Under the pieces are notes generated by a model. It did not search any database. It saw nothing but the letters and a program-made list of their open reading frames with translations, and was not told the origin of the DNA. A program made the translations under genes and the position numbers. Below are positions 36,676 through 48,629 of a DNA stretch of 64,000 nucleotides, one piece after another. This DNA comes from Bufo bufo. Taxonomy: Eukaryota; Chordata; Amphibia; Anura; Bufonidae. The number at the start of each line of letters is the position of its first letter. Positions within the stretch are counted from its first letter, which is position 1. The stretch is from positions 47,770,323 to 47,834,322 of the forward strand of contig NC_053398.1 in NCBI RefSeq assembly GCF_905171765.1. Direction: 5' to 3'.

Positions 36676-36855
36676 GGCCTCATGCACACGGCCGTGTTCC
36701 GCGGCCGAGAGCGGTCCGTGGTAACAGCACCGGCGGCATGAAGCGCACAGCGTCATAGCAACCAATGACGCCATGCGCTCCTGCTGTCAGAAGGAATCCC
36801 GGCCGGGTTACCACGGACCGCTCTCGGCCGCGGAACACGGCTGTGTGCATGAGGC
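36676..36855. mobile_element. Near-perfect fold-back MITE
   Basis: Left arm ggcctcatgcacacggccgtgttccgcggccgagagcggtccgtggt is repeated inverted at the right end, leaving a loop of about 85 bp. Confidence 0.88.
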
Positions 36856-36889
36856 CAAAGCAGCATAAAATTGAGTAGACTTGATGCTA

Positions 36890-37190
36890 TAAAGTTAATC
36901 TCATACAAGCGTGCCCTGTGCGTAAATCAGGCTCTGTGTGTAAGCATGATTTCCTGTTATGGAGCACACAGCATTATAATAGTTTATAATGCTGTGTGTC
37001 TCTACTTGACCTTACTACTACAGATTTATACCGATATAATGCTAGTTAGCATAATTCTGCAGAAGTAAGGTCCCGCAGAGACACACAGCATTATAAATCA
37101 GTATAATGCCATGTGCTCCTGAGAAACGAGCAGTGTCCATAACGGGAAATCACGTTCACACATGGAGCGCGATTTCCGCACAGGACATGC
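36890..37190. mobile_element. Fold-back MITE, second copy of the 18930 family
   Basis: Carries taatgctgtgtgtctct and, inverted, agagacacacagcatta, and ends with aaatcacgttcacacatggagcgcg as in 18930-19180. Confidence 0.7.
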
Positions 37191-37859
37191 TCTTCTGAAA
37201 GACGCCCAAGTAAGCTCTACTTGATTTCATTTTAGATGAAATAAATATGCTGCATGCATTTATCTTGGCCAAGTCCCAAGAATCCCTCCAATCCTAGATC
37301 AGAAATGTCATACCAGCTGCAAATAACTACAAAATTTGAAATCTGCTTTCGGTTCAAAGTCTGTGTTTTGTCATCTGTTATTTGTTCACTGGTACATGAT
37401 GGTGTCAGCCAATTGTGACCTATGAAAAGCAGAAGTACACTGCAGGGATCTCAAGTCTCCCTGACACCCGCATGTGAGACAATATATCCTGGAAAGGTTT
37501 ACTGATAGCAGAACAGAGAGATAAGAGAAGTGGGACAGAGTTTACATTAAAGGTTGAATTAACCCTTTAGGGTCAAATTGGCTTCTCAAGGAGATATATA
37601 TGTTAAAGGCATCCCTCCTTCTGTCTCATTCAGTAGCTATATAACTATTGAGAGAGATGTATTTTTTTTAAATACATTTACCCATTTAACCCTCCATTTT
37701 AATTATATTATTTACCCCAGTGTTAAATACCCCCCCCCCCCCCCCGATGCTTGTTTTTTTCCTACAGTGGGGTAGATAATTACACACAGGGTTCACTTGC
37801 TTCTTGTCAGCTCAGCAAATGAACCGATTCATGTAAAAGATCCGAACTTCCCATCTCTA
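37191..37859. other. Unassigned intron sequence
   Basis: Low-complexity C run at 37728-37745. Nothing else recognised. Confidence 0.4.
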
Positions 37860-38269
37860 GTTTACTCGCAATAAAGCTTTCCGACAAACTGTAGCAGTGT
37901 CCCCTTCTCGGCGCGTGCGCACAGTGCAAGAAGAAGCCGATGCCAGCAGTCCGCAACGGCGCATCAGGCTGAGCCTGTGCGCACGCGCGGGATCTCAAAG
38001 CGGGAGGAGGGGAGGGAGAGGCGGCACTGAGGAGTAGAAGGCGGCGCTGGGCACGAACGGTGATGCGTGCGGCCGGGCACCATGCATCCACAGACCTCCC
38101 CTGCTTGGGCACCCTAATTCAATGATTGACAGGTTAGTAAAAGCTGTTTTTCCACAGAATAAAGCCACAAATAGCTTTTATAAGGCCACCTTAGAAATCA
38201 GAATGCTACCCTGGACATGAGCAGATGTTTAGCTCACAGGACTTATAGGTGGTGACAGAATCCCTTTAA
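37860..38269. mobile_element. Partial copy of the TTAA fold-back family of 51155
   Basis: Ends ggtgacagaatccctttaa with TTAA at 38266-38269. The GC-rich inner part (gtgcgcacgcgc, ggcggcgctgggcacgaacgg) matches the 51155-51916 element. The left end is missing. Confidence 0.7.
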
Positions 38270-38472
38270 TCATATACATAAATATGATAAATTTGGGGCA
38301 GGGTAATGAGCCCAGTCCTCCACACCATAGAGCAAAGTGTGCAGATACTGCATATGTTTGGAAAATGTAATAAAAAGTTCGTGGAAAAAAAAATAAAAAA
38401 AACTCCCTGAAATGAGTTTTTGCAGGTTCGGATGTCTGACACTGTAAAGCCAAATGCATTGTTGGGGTTAAT

Positions 38473-38841
<369 letters not shown>

Positions 38842-38994
38842 CTATAAATCACTGATTTTGTTTAGCTATAACATAAAAAACAAACCCAACAAAGAAACTA
38901 CATATATAAAGATACAATAGCATCAACTAAACATTTACTAGCCCATACCATTTTATGGCAAAGAAAGGTATTCCCAAAACTTTGCGCGAATATA

Positions 38995-39357
38995 TTTCAT
39001 TAATGGTGATGAGCGAAGCGAGCTTCAGATGTTACACCCAACGTTGCTTCGTTCAAAACTTCGGATTAATGCTGTACAGAGATCCGTCTCCGTACAGTAT
39101 TAGAACGTATGGGCTCCGATGAGCCGAAGTTAGGTATTCGCGAAGTCGCACGTGACTTCGTTAAATAACTTAGGTAATTAATTTTTTAAAGTGGAAAACC
39201 ATGTTGAAACTTGAAACTGAACTCTGCTTCGGTTCTGAGGTACCAGTCAATCACGACTTCGCGAATTCACGGATCTCCGTACAGTATTAATCCGAAGTTT
39301 TGAACCAAGCGACTTCGGATGTAACATTCGAAACTCGCTTTGCTCAGCACTAATTAG
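38995..39357. mobile_element. Fold-back MITE, gatgagcgaa family
   Basis: Ends gatgagcgaagcgagcttc and gaaactcgctttgctcagc are inverted. ccgtacagtatta occurs in both halves. It is related to 59256-59705. Confidence 0.7.
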
Positions 39358-39740
39358 TACAATGAAAGCTTCTACAGAATGATAGAACAAGATTGCTGCG
39401 AGTACTGTACGTTAGACACGGTCAGACAGGAAGTCACAGAATCATCAATTAATATTATGCCGTGTGTTCCATCCGAGTAGCAGTGTTCAGTCAGCAAAAA
39501 TGTGACCCTTACATGGATTTTCTAAAGTGAGGGAACCCCTTTAAGGAGTTTTTAGCCGGGATGATTGTACAAATTGCTCATTCAATTGCTTCTCCAATCA
39601 TTGCCCACTAGAATAGTGATCGGCCTACAAGTGTGCAAATGCTGCTTTGTTAGCTGATAGCATCTTCTATTGCAGACCGCTTGTCAGCAGCGGTGCCAAC
39701 ATGCTGTACTGTGTATGAGCCATTGCATTAACACATTTAG

Positions 39741-40045
39741 GGCTCATGCACACCAATGTATTTCCTTTCCGTGTCCGTTTCTTTTCTTTTTTTTTTGCGG
39801 GACCATTCATTTCAATGGGTCCGCAAAAAAACGGAAGTTACTTTGTGTGCATTTTGTTTCCGTATGTCCGTAATTCCATTCCGCCAAAAAATTGAAAATG
39901 TCCTATTATTGTCCGCATTACAGACAAGGATAGGACTGTTCTATTAGAGGCCAGCTGTTTTGTTCCGCAAAATACGGAATGCACACGGACGTCATCCGTA
40001 TTTTTTGCAGACATAAAAAGACATATGGTCGTGTGCATGAGCCCT
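39741..40045. mobile_element. Fold-back MITE, gtgtgcatgagccc family
   Basis: Ends agggctcatgcacac and gtgtgcatgagccct are exact inverted copies. Confidence 0.8.
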
Positions 40046-40189
40046 AAAGTGAAGGTAATAACGTGCACTAAATGACTTGCATATTGTTGACTGTGCGGAA
40101 AAACTGAAACACTGAGCGCAATGACAGACAAGGCGTCTTAAATGTGCATGCAAAGCCCAGATTCATTCCATATCGTACGTGTGAAATAA

Positions 40190-40496
40190 GCCTTAGCGGC
40201 ATTCACATGACCGTATTTTTTTTTTTTCGCTGTCCGGAACTGCAAGATATGGATGACGTCTGTGTTTCATGTGTTTTTTTGCAGACTTATTGACTTCAAT
40301 AGATCTGTGGTTTGCATTTGCGTCCAAGAATAGGACATGTTCTATATTTTGCGTAACGGACATACAGATAAGGAAAGCAAACAGAAGACATCCATGTGCG
40401 CAGACCAATACAAGTGAATGGGTCTAAATGCAATCCGCAAAAAAAAATGCAGATCGGACACGGACCAAAAATACAGTAGTGTGCATGAGGCCTTAC
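40190..40496. mobile_element. MITE, gtgtgcatgaggcc family
   Basis: Starts ttagcggcattcacatgaccgtattttt and ends aaatacagtagtgtgcatgaggcctta, with imperfect inverted ends. Confidence 0.65.
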
Positions 40497-40909
40497 TGTG
40501 TTGTAAATGCATGATAACTCCAATATAACCGCATCACAGCGGCACCGTGTGCCCGCACCCTCAGCGTGCGGCTGGCTGGGAGCAGGCGAGTTACGGCCAC
40601 CTACAGCAACCAATGTCTGCATGAGTTTGCCACAATTATTTGCTGCACTGGGGCTTGCCCGCCAGCATCCGCACTATGAGATGGCATCCTTAGTGCAAGA
40701 AATGGAAAAGATACTATTTTAGGTTTGAGCTCAGCAGTTCTTTGCCCGATGTGAACACATCGAAACCCTGAGAATGCCACCTACTCAGGCAGTGGTGTTC
40801 AGTACCAAAGCTCAAAGATCCGTGCAAAGACTTTTTGATATTTTTGTGTGCCTTGATGTACCCATGTGGTCCTACGCTTTGTGTACAATAGTGGCCCCTG
40901 AAAAACTAT

Positions 40910-41264
40910 GGGGCACATTTACTAAGACCAGCGTCTTAAGACCAGCTGGTGGTGGTTTGCCGAAGTTTCGTAGAGGTGCCGGTCTCTTCATAACTTCGGC
41001 ACATCCAGCACCGATTCTAAATGTGAGACAGCTCCCTTGCTGGCTTACATTTAGACCATTTTCTATGTCTAAACCAGGCGTAGAAGATGATGAATGAGAT
41101 GGGCCTGCTGGCCCGTCCCCTTCTTCACCCACACTATGCACTCTTTTTTAGACATGGCGTGAGCGCGGGAAGGAGTTGCAGATTCTGCCACAACATGGCA
41201 TGCGCCAGAATCTGCGCCAGATATACGACACAAAACTGGCGTATATCTGGTCATAAATGACCCC
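40910..41264. mobile_element. MITE ending tcataaatgaccccc, beside HRAS exon 3
   Basis: Starts ggggcacatttactaagacc and ends tggtcataaatgaccccc. Internal pair ccagaatctgcgcca / cagattctgcca. It lies about 40 bp from the exon 3 donor at 41307. Confidence 0.6.
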
Positions 41265-41267
41265 CTA

Positions 41268-41537
<270 letters not shown>

Positions 41538-41539
41538 TT

Positions 41540-41828
41540 AGGTGGGGTTCACATCACGTTTTTTTCCCCAGCAGTTTAACGTATACAAAAAAACATATAC
41601 GTTAAACGGATGCCTCCGACTGATGCCATACAGTGACATCCGTTCACCATATCGTTGCATTGTAAAAAAATAAAATAAAGAATACTTTTTTTTTTTTAAG
41701 TATATGTTGTTGTTTTTTTTTTTACTAGACTGTGCAGGATACAAGAACGTGGCGTGCTGCGTTTTTGTATATATATATTTTTTAACGTAAATGTCAAACT
41801 GAAGCATGAAACGTGATGTGAACCCCCC
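41540..41828. mobile_element. Fold-back MITE upstream of HRAS exon 3
   Basis: Ends aggtggggttcacatcacgt and acgtgatgtgaaccccccc are inverted copies. It begins about 53 bp from the exon 3 acceptor, inside intron 2. Confidence 0.8.
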
Positions 41829-42469
41829 CTTATATATATGTTCCTCATACGACCACATATAGGATTTCATGACCAACCCACCAGGACTGGCAAGTATATA
41901 CAAAGTGCCCCACGTTGATATCTAGAGTGTATCTATGTATGGACTCAATAGTTGCGTTCAGAGACATATACTCTAATTATTACTTCTGCCATCTTGAAGG
42001 CACTACACCCCAAGAAAAATAATTTATTGGGGATAATATTCAGTAACTTTAACACCTAACCGTTGTGGTAAAGTACTACAAGTGGGAAGAATGGAACGAA
42101 GCTGGCCCTAAAAAACATCACCAGAGAACAGATAGTATTTTTGTGGTACACAGAGACATCATGTGGTCATTTGTGGCATTGCAGTAATGTGGCAATGAAG
42201 CACACTTACTAAAGAAACACTCACCATGGTGCATCACTAACTCAAAAACAGTCCTTGAAAGAGGTTTTCTGACTTTATGCAGCTAAAACTTATTTGTTGT
42301 ATCATTTTAATATCACATCATTTCTATAGATTTTTATTTAACTCTCTTATAGATGGTACTTTGTGCATTAAAATGCATAATATTGTAAAACTTTGCTTGG
42401 ACATAAAGAATGGAAAAAAATACTGCATACATTTAGACAATTGTCCTAATCTGAAAATGTCTGCTAAGG
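41829..42469. other. Unassigned intron 2 sequence
   Basis: Nothing recognised. Confidence 0.35.
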
Positions 42470-42735
42470 CTAAGTTCACACTTACACCTGAGGCTCCATT
42501 CAGGGACCCGTCTCGGATTTTGCCAAAATATCAAACAAAAAAGTCCTGCATGCAGGAATACTTTGTCTGGTAACATAACACTCCCTAATGTTAACCCGAC
42601 GGACCACAGTATAGTCAATGCAGTCCGTCTGGCACTATTACTTTCAAGTTATGTGCCGGATATATGGCACGTCCGCTATTTTCACTGTTCTGCTCCAATA
42701 ACAGAGCAGAAGCGCTCATGTGAGAGCAATCTTAG
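42470..42735. mobile_element. MITE fragment, aagttcacac type
   Basis: Starts taaggctaagttcacac. The right edge is unclear, and a second similar end (ttaggccgtgttcacat) begins at about 42732. 42760-43689 shows nothing else. Confidence 0.35.
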
Positions 42736-43689
42736 GCCGTGTTCACATTTCTGTCGGGAGAATCAGTTACATTTGGCAGAACAAATTGCACTGCATTCAG
42801 TAAAATATTGTACGGAATAACAGAACCCCGAAGGACCCCATTATAGGTCAGTGGGAACCTTTGGCTGCTGATGGGGTCTGTTATATGCCAAATTTGGCAT
42901 TCAGTTATTTTCGTATAATTGAAATCTTGACAGAGGTGTCAAGATACAGATACATGCCATGTTACAATGTGTCAGCGCTCTGCCTTCTAAAAAGCAATGC
43001 ATCTGTATGAACAGGTCAGCAGAAAAAACGGAAGGGGGGCTCATTTACTAAAGATTGGCGTTTCTCACACCATGCAGTAAATTTAATATGCGGTGCATGC
43101 CTTTTAATAAATTTGTCAAGTCTTCTGCTGTCTGCTAGGAACTTGTGTAGATTTAATTTATCATTTTTAACTGATTGTTTATTAAAGTGTTGGGCTACGG
43201 TGACCCCGACTCCTTCCTCTAAGCTCTACCCACTTTTAAAAAGGGAGGCCCAAATTTTTCAGTGACTGCTAGGGATATTGAAAATTTGAGTAATTGACAC
43301 TCAGATTATAAAAAAATAAAGTTTAATTATTCCTCTTTGTTTACATAAAACTCCATCAGACATTTAATGCATTCATAATCAGAAACGTTTGTAATGGTTA
43401 AAATACTAACCTGGTTGATTTCAGAGGCCGCAAATTGCTGCAGATTCCGCACCAAAAATCTGCTGCATTTACAGTACAAAACATGTGAATGAGGTTTTGA
43501 AAAACCCATCCACATATAAAATTAGAAATTCAGCTGAAAGGATGAAACACTGCTGTGACCCCCAAGTCAGACTCACATACAGGGACCAGGAGATTGATCA
43601 CAATGTATATATGCCAGGGATAGTGGTGTGCAGCATGAAAGACTGTTGGCACTGCTCACGTGCAGGGACAGTGGTGCATGACATACCGA

Positions 43690-44062
43690 ATAAAAGGTGG
43701 ATTTACACAGGCGCGATTGTCGTGAATGAACGTTCCTGCAAACACTCATTCCCGACAATCTGCCCCTCTAGTTGGGCAGCCGATCACCCGATGAACGAGC
43801 GCAATGCTCGTTCATTGGGTGAAATGATTGTTAGTTCAGCACATAAATTATAATTTCTGCGCAGCGGATTGTGCTGTCTAAACTGCAATCTGCTGCCCAG
43901 AAACAAGGCAGCTGTATGAGGACAAGTGATAGCAATAGCATGCAAATGCAGCACTTCACCCCCACTGAATGAGCAGGTGACTGCCAGGAAGAAACCTCTT
44001 GATCAAGTTGAGCTTCCTTCTAGACTATCTGCTCGTCATCTGCCAGTGTAAATCCACTTTAC
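43690..44062. mobile_element. Fold-back MITE
   Basis: Ends aaaaggtggatttacacagg and ccagtgtaaatccacttta are inverted copies. Internal paired cgatcacccgatgaacgagc / gctcgttcattgggtg. Confidence 0.78.
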
Positions 44063-44097
44063 AGTGCAGTAAGGATTCTAATCTGCACCATATTCGG

Positions 44098-44268
44098 GTC
44101 AAAGGGAGCCCTCTTTCTTTAACTGCTATCAATCACAGGATCTAGGGGATACAATGGGCAGAATAGGAATTATTTTTTATACCAGCTGTTACAGCGGGCT
44201 CCCCCGGTAATTGTGCTGGTATAACGGAGTCGATCAGCAGGACTGACCATGCTAAACTGTGGAGGGGA
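44098..44268. repeat. Direct repeat, first copy (second at 49999-50330)
   Basis: Shares aaagggagccctctttcttt, gggcagaataggaattattttt and caggactgaccatgctaaact with 49999-50330. The second copy is split by a hAT MITE. The pair brackets the LTR element 44336-49466. Confidence 0.85.
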
Positions 44269-44335
44269 TCTGGGCACTTCTACATCAGAATCCCTCACCA
44301 TAGCTGCCGACTAACATTATCACACTTCTAGGATG

Positions 44336-44919
44336 TGTAAGGGATCGCCTCTTATTCGGGGGTCATTCTCACAATGCTATTCATCGACCACGGGGTTATG
44401 GGCCAAACATTGCTTTTATTTGGCACCTCAGCAAAATCAAAACAAACAATACAAATAAAACACCTGCCCGGCTGGGCTCTAACTAAACATGAGGACTCCC
44501 TATCTCACTGAAAGCCCCGTTCACACACGGGAAGAACATGCGGCTTTTCCAAGCCTAACAATCCAGCACTTCCAGGCTGTAACAAAGTCCAGTACCTTTT
44601 GGGGGATTATGGCCCAGAAGTCCTCCTGACTCTGGCCTAGAGACCGTCGATTCCAAGACCTCGCGGAGTCCCCCAAAGTTCAGGCTAACACCTAGCCCCG
44701 TGGCCCCTCAGCCAGTTTGGCTGATCCCACTTGTACAGAGCCTTCCCAGGCCTCTGCTGCACACAGACTCTTCCCCCTCCTAACAGTCTGGACTGGGCTC
44801 TTATAACAGACTGATTGTTCCACCTGGTGCGGCCTCTGACCTGCTGATTGACAGCGAAGAAATGGAAACTCCTGCCATATCTCTCCCCTAGCAGCCGTGA
44901 GGCCTGTCACTGCCTCACA
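44336..44919 (-). repeat. 3' LTR (584 bp)
   Basis: Minus-strand start TGTGAGGCAGTGACAGG, end GGCGATCCCTTACA. It lacks the MITE present in the 5' LTR, so it shows the empty site (cctcctaacagtctgg at 44776-44791). Confidence 0.92.
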
Positions 44920-44940
44920 TATCCCCCCCCCCCTTTGTTC

Positions 44941-45807
44941 AAGCCCGTAGGGGTGAACACTAGCACCAAACCCAGATGCTTGTGAGAGGGCATCTACCTG
45001 GCCTACAGTCTTCCCTTTATTCTGCCAGACCCAGGACAACAGCGCTTGGTTTGTCACAAACACGAGTTTATTATGGAGTAGATCATATCTATGGGACTTT
45101 CTTCCCCATCTCCTGAGCAGGTACTCTCTTTCACGAGCGAGGATGTTACGCCTTCGCACCCATGGCCTCTCTCTTTTTTGATTCTCCGTCTTCTGTACAT
45201 GCTCCTCATGTCCTTTCTTGAACTGCTGCAACTCTTGACTGAACGGTTCCAGTTCATGGTTGTGTCTCGACCCTTTCTCCTTCAGCAGAGCAGGCTTGTC
45301 CCTGCACTCTTTTTTAAAGTGCCTCCGGTGCAGATCTTCCATCTTCCCAGCTGTGGTTTCCCCCACTTTGGCAGCAGTTTCAGAGACCTCTGCTTCTTTA
45401 GTGGCTTTTTCCACATCAGTAGCCACTCCTTCGGTCTCTGCAGCACCTGAGGACTTCACGTCCCCCAACATCTCGGCCTTAACTTCTTCAGCCTTTGTTT
45501 CCTTGGACCCGGCATCATATGCTTGCCCTTTTAAGTCCTTCTCCTCTTTCTCCAGAGGCTCATCCAGGACACTGTTCTCCTTTTGGGAGGAATTCAGGAG
45601 AGCCAGCCCACAGCAGTAGACAGGATCTGCATACTGGTCGTCCATCTCCTCATATTTCTTCCCCAGCAGGCTGCTGGCTACTTGGAAGACCTTGTAGGGG
45701 GAGGGGACGTTTTTTGCGACCTGGTCCTGGTTACACACTGTCATGAGACTCTTGGCCTCTGCATCCACATCAGCCCCATCAACGGGTTCAGCAGAAAGAC
45801 CTTCCAT
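44941..45807 (-). CDS. Retroelement frame of unknown function, acidic/basic
   Basis: It opens at ATG 45807, 21 nt after the stop of the myosin-like frame, and stays open into the 3' LTR (to 44692). The same frame is open a little upstream, so it may be the continuation of the preceding frame after a shift. Residues about 35-75 (PSPYKVFQVASSLLGKKYEE, then MDDQYADPVYCCGLALL) look like a compact folded domain that I cannot place. Residues about 80-160 are Glu/Lys/Ala-rich. Residues about 165-260 are strongly basic and helical. No retroviral motif is evident. It could be a Gag-like or another captured segment. Confidence 0.45.
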
Positions 45808-45827
45808 CTTCTCTGCCTCGGGCGGTA

Positions 45828-47228
45828 CTACAGCGCCATCATCTCCAGACCGCCTCCAAACAGGCTCTGTGACTTAGACCTCTTGACATCCTTCAGAGGA
45901 CTCTCCTCTTCAGGTTTCTCATTTTCCACCTGCTGCTCGAGAGCACGCTTAGACTTCTCCAACTCATAGACGTTCTTCCCGACGTCATCTTTTGAGCTCA
46001 TGAGATCTTCCATCTCTGCTCTGAGTTGCCTGTTCAGCCTCTCAAATTCATCTCGCTCCTCAAGTACTTCTTCAAGAGCTCTGGCCAAGGAGAGGGCCTT
46101 GGTCGCCTTCTCTCGAGCATCAGTCTCCGCTTGGTCACGTTCTTCGGCATATCTGGTGGTTTTCTCTTCAGCCAGGAGCTTGTCCAACATCTTCTGTTTC
46201 TTCTCCAATTTAAACACAATTAGTTTCTGGTGGTCCAGGTCTACCATCCGATCACGCAACTCTTGATCAAGTTGAGCCATCCTGGCTTCCATATGTCTTT
46301 TCTCCTCCAAGAGGGCAGATTTTTCTGAGGCGCTGTTTAGAACCTCATCAGCCAGCTCATCTCTTTCCTGCTCTGCATGAAGTCTGTATCGCTCAGAAGC
46401 TGCAAGTCCCTTTTGAAGTTGGAGAATTTCCGCTTCTATTAGTGACTCTAGTTCCTTCAGTTCATTCATCTCTTTCTGTGACTCCTCTGGAGATTCCTGC
46501 AGTTGCTCTGCGAGAACCGCTAGCCCAATCTCTAGTGTATCTAGGGACTGTGCAGAGCGAGCGAAAACATCTTCAAGTTTGTAGCTGTACTGTCCTGTCA
46601 GGTCATCTACAACTGTCTGGATATGAGCTTCAGACACTAGGCTGTCATCCGACTGAACTCTCGTCTCGTCAGATATAACTGTCATCTGGTCGCTACTAGT
46701 AATCACTTTAGGTTTGCTGGGTCTTGACATGGTAGCCTCACTCTCGGAGTTGCTAACTGTCACGGCACATACGCCACTTATACTGCTCCTGTCATTATTA
46801 ACCCTGACCTCTAGGGGCACCCATGAGTCAATCCCCACCTGGGACATTTTATTAATCATAGAAACCTGTGGAGACTGCACATCCACCTCTGGTACGTGTG
46901 GTACACCCTCTAGCCCCGCCACATTGTCTACAATGGGGTCTCCTAGTGGTGTTTCTTCAACATTTATCAACACTTTTATATCAGACAGATGTTTACCAAC
47001 AGGGGGAGCTTTTTCCCCAATCACAGCCTGCAAAGAAAAAGGCCTGTCATTATTATCACATATTTCACATGACCTCACATTTCCATCATGCATTTCGGCA
47101 AACATGGTACCATTACTTTGCACCTTATCTGCACCCTTGTTCTCAATGTACAGCTCCTTCACATTATCATTTAAAGGGACAGGTACAGGTTCTGCGGGAG
47201 TTTTGTCACTCTGCAGAAGTGTCTCCAT
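45828..47228 (-). CDS. Retroelement protein with myosin II heavy-chain tail segments
   Basis: A 466-codon open frame with ATG at 47228. Residues 1-220 are unrecognised and rich in acidic and Ser/Thr residues. Residues about 262-325 (46254-46445) contain [16 protein letters not shown] and [13 protein letters not shown]. Residues about 328-436 (45921-46247) contain [35 protein letters not shown] and [20 protein letters not shown]. Both are characteristic of the non-muscle/smooth myosin II rod (MYH9/MYH10/MYH11 type). In those proteins the second block lies N-terminal to the first, so the order is permuted. The segments are intronless and open, so capture through RNA is likely. They would form a coiled coil, possibly for particle assembly (inference). 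Confidence 0.8.
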   Translation of the reverse strand: METLLQSDKTPAEPVPVPLNDNVKELYIENKGADKVQSNGTMFAEMHDGNVRSCEICDNNDRPFSLQAVIGEKAPPVGKHLSDIKVLINVEETPLGDPIVDNVAGLEGVPHVPEVDVQSPQVSMINKMSQVGIDSWVPLEVRVNNDRSSISGVCAVTVSNSESEATMSRPSKPKVITSSDQMTVISDETRVQSDDSLVSEAHIQTVVDDLTGQYSYKLEDVFARSAQSLDTLEIGLAVLAEQLQESPEESQKEMNELKELESLIEAEILQLQKGLAASERYRLHAEQERDELADEVLNSASEKSALLEEKRHMEARMAQLDQELRDRMVDLDHQKLIVFKLEKKQKMLDKLLAEEKTTRYAEERDQAETDAREKATKALSLARALEEVLEERDEFERLNRQLRAEMEDLMSSKDDVGKNVYELEKSKRALEQQVENEKPEEESPLKDVKRSKSQSLFGGGLEMMAL

Positions 47229-47595
47229 TACTTAAAACCTCCAAGCATAAGGGGAAATTACGGCCCACCATTCCCTCAGGTATGAGCGTATTTGTAACAT
47301 CAGGTTCACAAGTCCCAGTTCTCACCGGAGACTCTCCCTCAGTGAGAACCACCTGAGAGTCCGTATTATCCACATAATTGTCCCGAACATGTAACACTCT
47401 ATCAGTCTCTGGGGCGGCCATCATGCTACCTCTTACCTGGGCTAGCATGGGATCTCTGACTTTCACCACCTCAAATCTAGCTTTGATCACAGGCTCTTTG
47501 GGCGACCCAGAAACCTTCTCCCCTGTAGGTTCCTGTGAGGCAGTAACCGCAACAGGCTTACCCGCCTGTTCAGACACTGTTTTTCCCAATGTCAT
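47206..47595 (-). pseudogene. Hydrophilic linker frame between protease-like and myosin-like parts
   Basis: 129 open codons rich in Val, Thr, Glu and Pro. It overlaps the ends of the upstream and downstream frames (ends 47595/47570 and 47206/47228), so it probably belonged to one long reading frame now broken by two shifts. No domain recognised. Confidence 0.4.
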
Positions 47596-48358
47596 ACACT
47601 TCCGAGACGGTTTTTCGCCTCAGTGATTTTTTCGTCACTGACCCAGCCGGTTTCCACTGCGGCCGGCTCACGGTCACTGGATCTGCCACACAACTATTAA
47701 CAGGAACAGTCTTACCGCCTGACGTCGTGGATTCGGGAGACGACGATATTCCCAGGACATCTCTACCAAGATCACCAGCCTTCTCTTGGTTCCTGGTATT
47801 CGCAGACTCCTTACTGCAAACGTTGCCACCGGAAACAGCATGGCCTGGAGTCCTGACTTTTCCTGGACGGTAACTCCAGCCGCACTCTTTAGGACTTTGC
47901 GCACACGTGCAGGAAACATAGGATCTCCTGAGAATCGCACCGCTCTCCACCTCCTTTTCTTCCCGACGGTTGCCCTTGGCAACGGCACACATCTTTTCCA
48001 CTGGAACTCCAGCCGCACAACTCGAAGCCTTTTTTCCGCGCCATAGCTGCCAGAAGAACGGAAAGTCTTTGCCAAGCACAAACTCCACTTCCAGGGTCTC
48101 ACATTTTAAGAGCTCCCATTGCACAGGGCCATAGTCCGTGATAAAGGTCAGAGACACGGTGACATCTGTCTCTGGCCCCCTCTTTAGAAAGTCCAGTACC
48201 TCGGGCTTAACCCAGGACACGCGTTGGCGGAAATCTAAAGTGACCCACAGCGGGATTCCCCCAATCACCAACTCGCAGGATCTTTCTGTATCAGATCTTC
48301 TGACCTCGCAATCATCCATTGCATAGTCCTGCTGCAGGTGGGTCTGCACAGACCTCAT
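47570..48358 (-). pseudogene. Decayed retropepsin-like frame of the LTR element
   Basis: 262 codons from ATG 48358, the first long frame after the 5' LTR. Residues about 28-106 resemble a Ty3/gypsy aspartic protease: GGIPLWVTLDFRQRVSWV stands where L-D-S/T-G is expected, followed by KPEVLDFL and, at residues 92-100, EFVLGKDFP like the LLGRDWP motif. The catalytic Thr/Ser-Gly is missing, so it is not an active protease. The remainder is Cys/Arg-rich without a clear zinc knuckle. The order (protease-like first, then myosin tail) is unlike standard gag-pol. Confidence 0.5.
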
Positions 48359-48629
48359 AGTGACAACAACAAAAAAAAAATATTATTATTATTTTTTTTT
48401 TCCAGTCAGTCTCTTATCTGGGCTTCTGGCCCTTTAAATCTCTGTACCACAGCAAAAATAGTCCACAATAGCACGAGCAGCACATGCTCCAACGAACAAA
48501 TAGGCTTCCGGCCCTTTAACTCCACACACTGCAAAACAGCTTTCAACAGCACCTGCTGTCTCGTCGTTGCCCCTAGCAACCGACCATTGCCCTTCTCTCA
48601 TGGACAACTTGCCCGCATCCTCCACCAAT

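Noticed and set aside
45000..47626. Long plus-strand frames opposite the myosin-like region
   Set aside because: Shadows of the minus-strand coding frames, Ser/Leu-rich as expected from antisense of Glu/Lys-rich codons.
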